A stretch of 7,164 bases of DNA from positions 1 through 7,164 of the forward strand of contig JAPLUP010000484.1 of the NCBI GenBank assembly GCA_026397575.1. Direction: 5' to 3'. The notes under the pieces were generated by a model. The model made no database searches and was not told where the DNA came from. It was given only the letters and a program-made list of their open reading frames with translations. Both the position numbers and the translations under genes were made by a program. This DNA is from Candidatus Zixiibacteriota bacterium (GTDB lineage Bacteria > Zixibacteria > MSB-5A5 > CAIYYT01). Positions 1 to 6,100 of this stretch are shown piece by piece. How positions within the stretch are numbered: the first letter of the stretch is position 1; each line of letters begins with the position of its first letter.

Positions 1-15
1 CAGGTGATTTCTCAT
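1..15 (-). CDS. First five codons of a downstream co-directional gene (partial, MRNHL)
   Basis: ATG at 15-13 follows a strong ribosome binding site and opens a frame (Met-Arg-Asn-His-Leu) that runs off the left edge of the window. It starts 90 bases after the stop of the giant gene on the same strand, so the two may be co-transcribed if the hairpin between them is leaky. Five residues are too few to suggest a function. A basic, polar start could begin a signal peptide, but this cannot be tested here. The call rests on the ribosome binding site and spacing alone. Confidence 0.6.
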
Positions 16-23
16 TTCGAAAT

Positions 24-33
24 CCCCCCTCCT
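24..33 (-). promoter_or_regulatory. Strong ribosome binding site of the next minus-strand gene
   Basis: On the minus strand the sequence AGGAGGGGGG (bases 33 to 24) lies 8 bases before an ATG at 15-13. The AGGAGG core ends 12 bases from the start and the G-run extends towards it. This is a clear Shine-Dalgarno-type site and supports the start call below. The G-run of six could let the ribosome pair in more than one register. Confidence 0.75.
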
Positions 34-62
34 ATACAATAAGAGTTCATTTCAAGTTCGTA

Positions 63-94
63 GGATGAGTCTCCCGGTTAGGGGAGACTCATCC
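63..94 (-). terminator. Perfect 13-bp stem-loop after the stop codon (possible terminator or 3'-end stabiliser)
   Basis: Bases 63-75 (GGATGAGTCTCCC) are exactly complementary to 82-94 (GGGAGACTCATCC) around a 6-base loop (76-81). The stem starts 11 bases past the TAA of the large gene. In the minus-strand transcript the stem is followed by UACGAACUUGAAAUG, which has no U-run, so it is a poor classical Rho-independent terminator for this gene. Read on the plus strand it is followed by a pyrimidine-rich stretch (ATCTTTCCTTCTT), closer to a terminator tail, but no plus-strand gene ends here. It may partly terminate the giant gene's transcript, protect its 3' end, or separate it from the next gene. 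Confidence 0.6.
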
Positions 95-105
95 ATCTTT
101 CCTTC

Positions 106-3100
106 TTACTTCTCAACCACTGCGATTTTGACCACAGTCGAGGCATTACCGCCACCAACGCCGGTTACCTCGATATGAGCGAGGTAGACGCCGTTAGCTA
201 CTGTCCTGCCACCTTCTGTAGTACCGTTCCAACCAACTAAGGTGGAGCCGGCATTCATCAAGGCGTCGCTTCTCAGCGTCGTGACCAGGTCACCACCCAT
301 GTCGTAGATCTTCACAGTCACGCGAGCGGAAACATTAAGGGTAACCCTAATGTTCGTCGACTCGTCAACCTTCGGATCAAACGGGTTCGGACCAGCCTCA
401 CCAACAACATCGCCTTCACCAAGCGGAGTCTCCGGACTGACCAGGATAACCGTCTTGTTGCCGTTACCGTCGGTGATCGTGATTTCTGCCATAGCGCCCG
501 GGGTCGGACAGTAGTAAAGCAATCCGCCGCCAACAGAAGGCGCGAAGAACCACTTACCACCACTATTGACGGCTGAAGCAGAAGTCTGCTGAGCCGAGGC
601 CGGCAAGACTGTGCCATTTTCACGGATCACAATGCCAGTGTCACTTACACCAGAGCCATCATCCGTGATTGTGAACACCATCGGACAGACAGTCGTTGTC
701 GAATTCCGAATAATGGTCGGAGACTTGCTGTCAACGGTAAAGTACTGAACGTGCGGCGTCGCATTGTTGTCCACGCAATCGGGAGCACCACCATCAACCA
801 TGTAGTACTCATCGAAGTTGTAATTGGCGGGATCGATACCCCAGTTGTTTGGATCTTCATCGGTACGACGATGTCCGTTGTAGACTACAACTATCATCGC
901 ACGAACGTTTTCCAGGTTGTAGCTGGTCGTGATCGTGACGGTGTTGCCGGACAAGTAGTTCTTGATCTGATCCGGGAAGAAACTCTGGATAAAGGCGATT
1001 ATCTCCTTCCCGTCCCCGTAATAGTCGCCGTAGTAGTTGGCACTGTCGGATTTGGTGACAAAGAACACATCCGCATATACCGAATCCCATTCCACACCGG
1101 AAAGGTCATCAGTAATCGTAAACTGGATCGTCGGGTCCTTACCAACATACTTGTTCGGGAAAATGACGACCGGTTTAGTGCAGTCAACCACAAACGGATC
1201 GTTTAAGTACTGGAGACTGAACTGAGTGGTTCTGGCGCCAATCCAGATGGTATGGCTACCACAGGCAAGCGGCAGCGGGTCGTCGAGAACACCATCATGA
1301 GGCTGACGATACTGGACACTGACAACCGCCGACACGTCGTCATAGTCGATGTCCCAGTGTCGGGCTGAGCCGTTAAGCGCTGTTGATGGAGCAACCTTGA
1401 CGCCGCCGACGTAATAATTACCGCCTTCGTACACCAAGATGCCATCAACCTTGACTTCCAACGTTGACCAGTCCATCGTATAGGGGAACGCTTCCACAAA
1501 CTGGTACCAGAACACCGGATAACCGTTCGTGTACTGGCCACAGCTCGGGAGGGCGTCCTTTCTAGTAACGATCTCCTCGCCGACGTACGGAGTCCGTTTA
1601 ATAAGCGCGTAGGTTCCGTGCAAGCATGTGGTAGCAAACTCTACGGTATGGTCAACGGTATTGATCCACGCAACTTTCGATGTGCGATAGATACCGTCAA
1701 GGTGCCATTCACCTTCGCCATCCCAGTACGCGACCATCAAAGATTCAACCGGAGTGTTGCACGATGCGTCATACGTCATCTTGACGATGGCATATCGCTC
1801 ATCACTACCGGTTCCACAGAGTCCTTCGCAATTGCGACCCGGCGCACCAGCGTAGTTGGACTGGCCGTCGCGGTTGCCGACCGGCGTGAGCACCATGTCT
1901 TGGAAGACACACGGATCGGGCTTACTCGACTCCCAGACAACCAGGCCGTCTTCCCAGCCCTCGCGATCATCGTTCCATTCCGGCGGAATGGTGACTGTGA
2001 TCGTGTCCTTCAGACTCGCGGTGACTGAAGTGACCGGACCACCGGTGCCTAGATCCTGAGTGATCCAGTAGGCCGTGATTCCCTGATTAAGCGAGTAGCC
2101 AATCAATTCAGTGTAATCACAGAAGAACACCTTGCCATAAGCAACACCGCCCCAGTTCACTTCGGAGAACTCAAACGGGCCGGCGTACTTCTGGGAAGTA
2201 CCCTGCTGCGGCAAATTGCGGAACTCGATTAGTTCGTAAGTGAAGTCCGTCGGATCGTCCAAATCCATGGAGATTCCTACTGCCATCGGGTAGCCAAAGG
2301 ATGAGGTCATGCGAGCCACGCCTTGCATGTCGCAGCCTTCTTCCTGATTACGCTCGATGGTAGCCGGACCCCAGGTACCTGTGGTCGGACCGACGGCGGT
2401 CATAACACCGCCAGCGATCTCGACGCTCAGGATCGGAGCATAGTCGTCGCCCGCGGCAGTTACTAGCCTCAGTTGGTAGTTAGTACCATCAGACGGAGCC
2501 CAAGGAGCTACATACACTCCGTAGTCTTGCCATCTGCTTTCGGGATAGTACAGGGACTTCGAAGCTACCTGTGTCCCAATTCCAATTGGAATCCAGTCGC
2601 CGTTAGTCTTGTACTGGAACTGAACGGTTTCACCGGCGTACGTAACACCGACGATCTTGCCTTCACCCGGTACCGGCTGCCAGAAACCGGCAACCAAGCT
2701 GGGCGGAGTCAGAGGATCGATGATTCTGAATCGCCGCGTGTCTGTGCCAACGCCACAACCGGCTTTGTCGAAAGCCTGGAACGTCATCTCGTACCTGCCA
2801 GTCGGCAGACCACTGATGTCCCAAGTGAACGCGTAACGACCTGAATCAGCGGGGCTCGCCTTGCTAATTCCCAAATCAGTGATGCTTATGTCACCGTCGA
2901 GATAGGTCAGATTAAGGCTAACAAAATCAATGCCGGAATTGTACATGGCCTGCGAACCCATCGGCGACAACGAGTCAAAAGCCACGGCAGTGATATTCAA
3001 GGTCTTGTAGGACCTCTTCACTTTGTAGCAGCCATCGTTGCCCAGTTCAAGGTCACTGACACTGCCACCCGTCGGCTGCGCCTGGATAATGCGAGCGAGC

Positions 3101-6100
3101 GGATTGGTACCGTCATAGAACAGCGTAATCGGTTCGCTGTACCATGTTCTGCCGGCTTGATTGGTAACCAGCACGCGCATGCGATAGAAACCATCGGCGA
3201 GCGTGGCCGTGAACTTCTTGTCCCATGGCGCGAAGTTGTCGGCGGTGCCGGGGAAGGCAGTCCAAGGACCGGATGGATCGTCGAGAACCGGCTTATACTG
3301 GAAGTCAACATATCCAACCGGGCCGTTAGTTACGTCGGCCGTGAAATAGTAGTCATGACAGAAGAAATCGCCATCCGCCGGAGATGTGATTGTCGCCGTC
3401 GGCAGCGCATTCTGCACGATCACAGTGATCTGCGGATTCTGATCGATTGGCTTTACATTCAAGTTCTGATCTTGTGTCTCAAAACCGAGAATGTACGAAC
3501 CATCGGTGAGAAGGTTGTTAAGCGTTGGCCACTCTGCCATGTAGAACGTTGTATCGCCACCTTCGGTGCGACGAACGGTTGCGATCTCCACCCAGTCTCC
3601 ACCGGCTGCCGGTTTGTACTTGTAGGTGACGTAGCGGTAAGTGCCGTGAGCGTCATAATCACCTTCAAGTGACCAGATACTCAGATCAACCGTACCCCAC
3701 ACGTAAGTGTGCGTCGGGGTCTTCCAAGCGGCGATACCCGGGACAGTGTCAAGCACTATCATCGTGATTTCGTCATCGGTTGTCTGATTCAGACTGTCAG
3801 TCAGAACAGCCTTGATTCCACCCTGGTATTCGTTGTGGAAAACATGGTCCTTGTGGATGAGACCCAGCGCGAACGGATCGAAACTGACCGTCCACGGGGA
3901 GGTCGTGGCAACGCCAACCGACTTCCAAGCATTATTGAATACCGGTGATTCGAAGAAGTACTCGACCTGCTTAACACCGGTGAGGTCACTAAGCGAGTCA
4001 AGAACGATCGACTTCACACCGACTGTCTCGCCTCTCTTCATGTAGACGATAGCCGGGCCATGCAGCTTGCTCGACGGAGTCTGATAAGTACGGTCACCCG
4101 AAGTGACTTCGTCTATCGCGACCTGCGGAGCGCCGCAGTCGAGTCTAAAGAGCAACTTGGAACCATCCGTCGCCGGAGTATTCAGATTGATCGGAGTCGT
4201 GAACGGATTCGCCCAGAAGGTATAGTCATCAAACTGGCCGTCGCCGTTTTCGTCGTCATAGACGTTTCCGGCGATGTCCGTGACCTTGATGCGCAGCTTA
4301 TAATCATAGCCGCATTTCATCCAACCATCATGCTCACCCTCGGCGTCTATCCACTCATTGATGTACCACTCGTATCTCCAGATGGAGTTGGTAAGGCCGG
4401 CATAGCCTTCACCAATCAGGTGATAATACTTAACCAGGTCAACCGAATCGCGGTAAGAGATAAAGAACTCTACCTTGGCGATATCGATCGTCGTGTTGGT
4501 TATTTCAGCGTTAAGATTGACAAAGTAGTCAGGACCCGGGTCTCTGACAACCAAACCACCATTGACCGTGATCGCATCCGGAATAGTCAGCGTCATCAAC
4601 GGAGCCGTCTTATCCAGGTAGACCTTAATCAGCGGTGTTTCCTTGGTGTTGTTTGCATTGTCGGTGATTTTGGCCTTCAGCCAGACCCAGCCTTCGGACA
4701 GCTTGGAGTTATCCCAAGCAACCTCATAGCCCTGTGATCCTTCCGAGCCGGTTTCACCGATCTTGACCCAGTCTGTCGTACCATCAACCTGGTAGAAGAA
4801 CTCCATACGGACCGGCAAAGTCGGATCATACGAAGTCGATACGATCTTCGCCCGCACCCAAACCCGATTCAGCGAAGTCTTCGCAATCGGAACGCGCGAA
4901 TAGGCGGTCGGAGAGGTAATCCGAATATCCGGAGCCTTCACGTCAGGCACGCAGAGAGTGACCATAGCAATGCCGGACGCGCCGTTTCGGGTATTGGTGA
5001 TCCTGACGTACAGATCCGTAGCAATGCCACTACCCGACTTCGGCCAGTCATTCACGCTGAACGAATAGGTGAATGGAATCTTCTGCAGATCCTTGAACTC
5101 GATTCTCGTGGAATCGCGTTCGCCGACACCCCAGTTGAAGATCACCCAAGAGTCGATCGTGAAAATCGCCGCCGAGGTATCCCCACCGACCACCGTCACC
5201 TTGGCTGTATTGAGACTATCGCGCCAGACATTGAAGCCACAAGCTGACTGCGGCGACAAGGCACCGTTGATAGCCAGGAAATCAGCCTGGATCGTCTGGG
5301 GCTCCCAGAAGAAGGTAAACGCCGGGCAATGCGCCTTGGCGGAGTCAAGCGGCAGAATGTTGCCGGCTTTATCCTGCGCGATGATATAGAACTCGTAGCG
5401 ACCCTTGTATTGAGCCAACTGCGGGAGTTCCAGAGTGTCTCTCAGGACCAATCCGCCCGGAGCGACGTACATGTTCGGAGTGTAACGAGTCCACGGACCC
5501 GGGATACCACCACCGAGATCGGTTTTCCGATAGTAAATCCAAGCGGCATCCAGATCAGTGAAGGTCGTCGTCGCTGTTATCATCAGCGGATTTTCGTGAC
5601 CCCAGTACATACCGGTATCAGGATAGACAACGCAAGCCCATGGGGCCTGACCGTCAGCTATGCCGAGATAGTTGGTAGTATTGAGTTCCCAGTTACCGGC
5701 GTTGTCTTTCGTACGAAGGACAAATCGATACGTTTTGTTGCTGGACAACGCTTCCGATGTCCAAGCGTTCGTATCAACGGCACCCGAGCGATTGGTCAGG
5801 ATCGAATCTACGATACCTGACTTGTCTTTAGCGAAGATCTTGACACGGTAGTCGGCATCCGCCGGCAAACTGCCTTGAACCTCCGCATCTTTAGCATCGG
5901 ACGGATCAGGATCGAGAGCCGGATCCAGCAACTTACCAATTCTCCAGCCCAACATCCAAATCTTGTCGGCGCTGGCGGTATCGTTGTGGGTTCCGTCGTC
6001 ATATAGCGGCTGAATTGCAAATCCACCCAGACCCGCATCCTTGAAGTCGGCCCACACCGAGTCGATGTCCTTGTTTCCTGTAAGATCGACTCTGACCATG

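Noticed and set aside
12..50. 12-codon minus-strand upstream ORF whose TGA overlaps the next gene's ATG as ATGA
   Set aside because: The ATGA overlap looks like translational coupling, but the mini-ORF has no ribosome binding site of its own, and the real site (24-33) lies inside it and serves the next gene. Chance is the simpler explanation.
34..57. Promoter-like TTGAAA and TATAGG on the minus strand before the next gene
   Set aside because: The two elements are only about 13 bases apart, too short for a sigma-70-type promoter, and no Bacteroidetes-type TAnnTTTG element is present.
52..96. 14-codon minus-strand mini-ORF (MDESPLTGRLILRT) spanning the hairpin, preceded by AAGGA
   Set aside because: The ribosome-binding-like AGGA is only 3 bases from the ATG, the coding content is fixed by the hairpin's symmetry, and a frame this short is expected by chance.
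751..1206. Plus-strand open frame of 151 codons
   Set aside because: It lies fully antisense to the well-supported giant gene. Its product shows no domain, no ribosome binding site was seen, and similar antisense frames occur all along the gene as a by-product of its codon use.
4060..4737. Plus-strand open frame of 225 codons, the longest antisense frame
   Set aside because: The translation is rich in Ile, Arg and Val without any recognisable motif, mirrors the codons of the minus-strand Ig modules, and has no neighbouring regulatory signals. The minus-strand frame has clear domain structure here.
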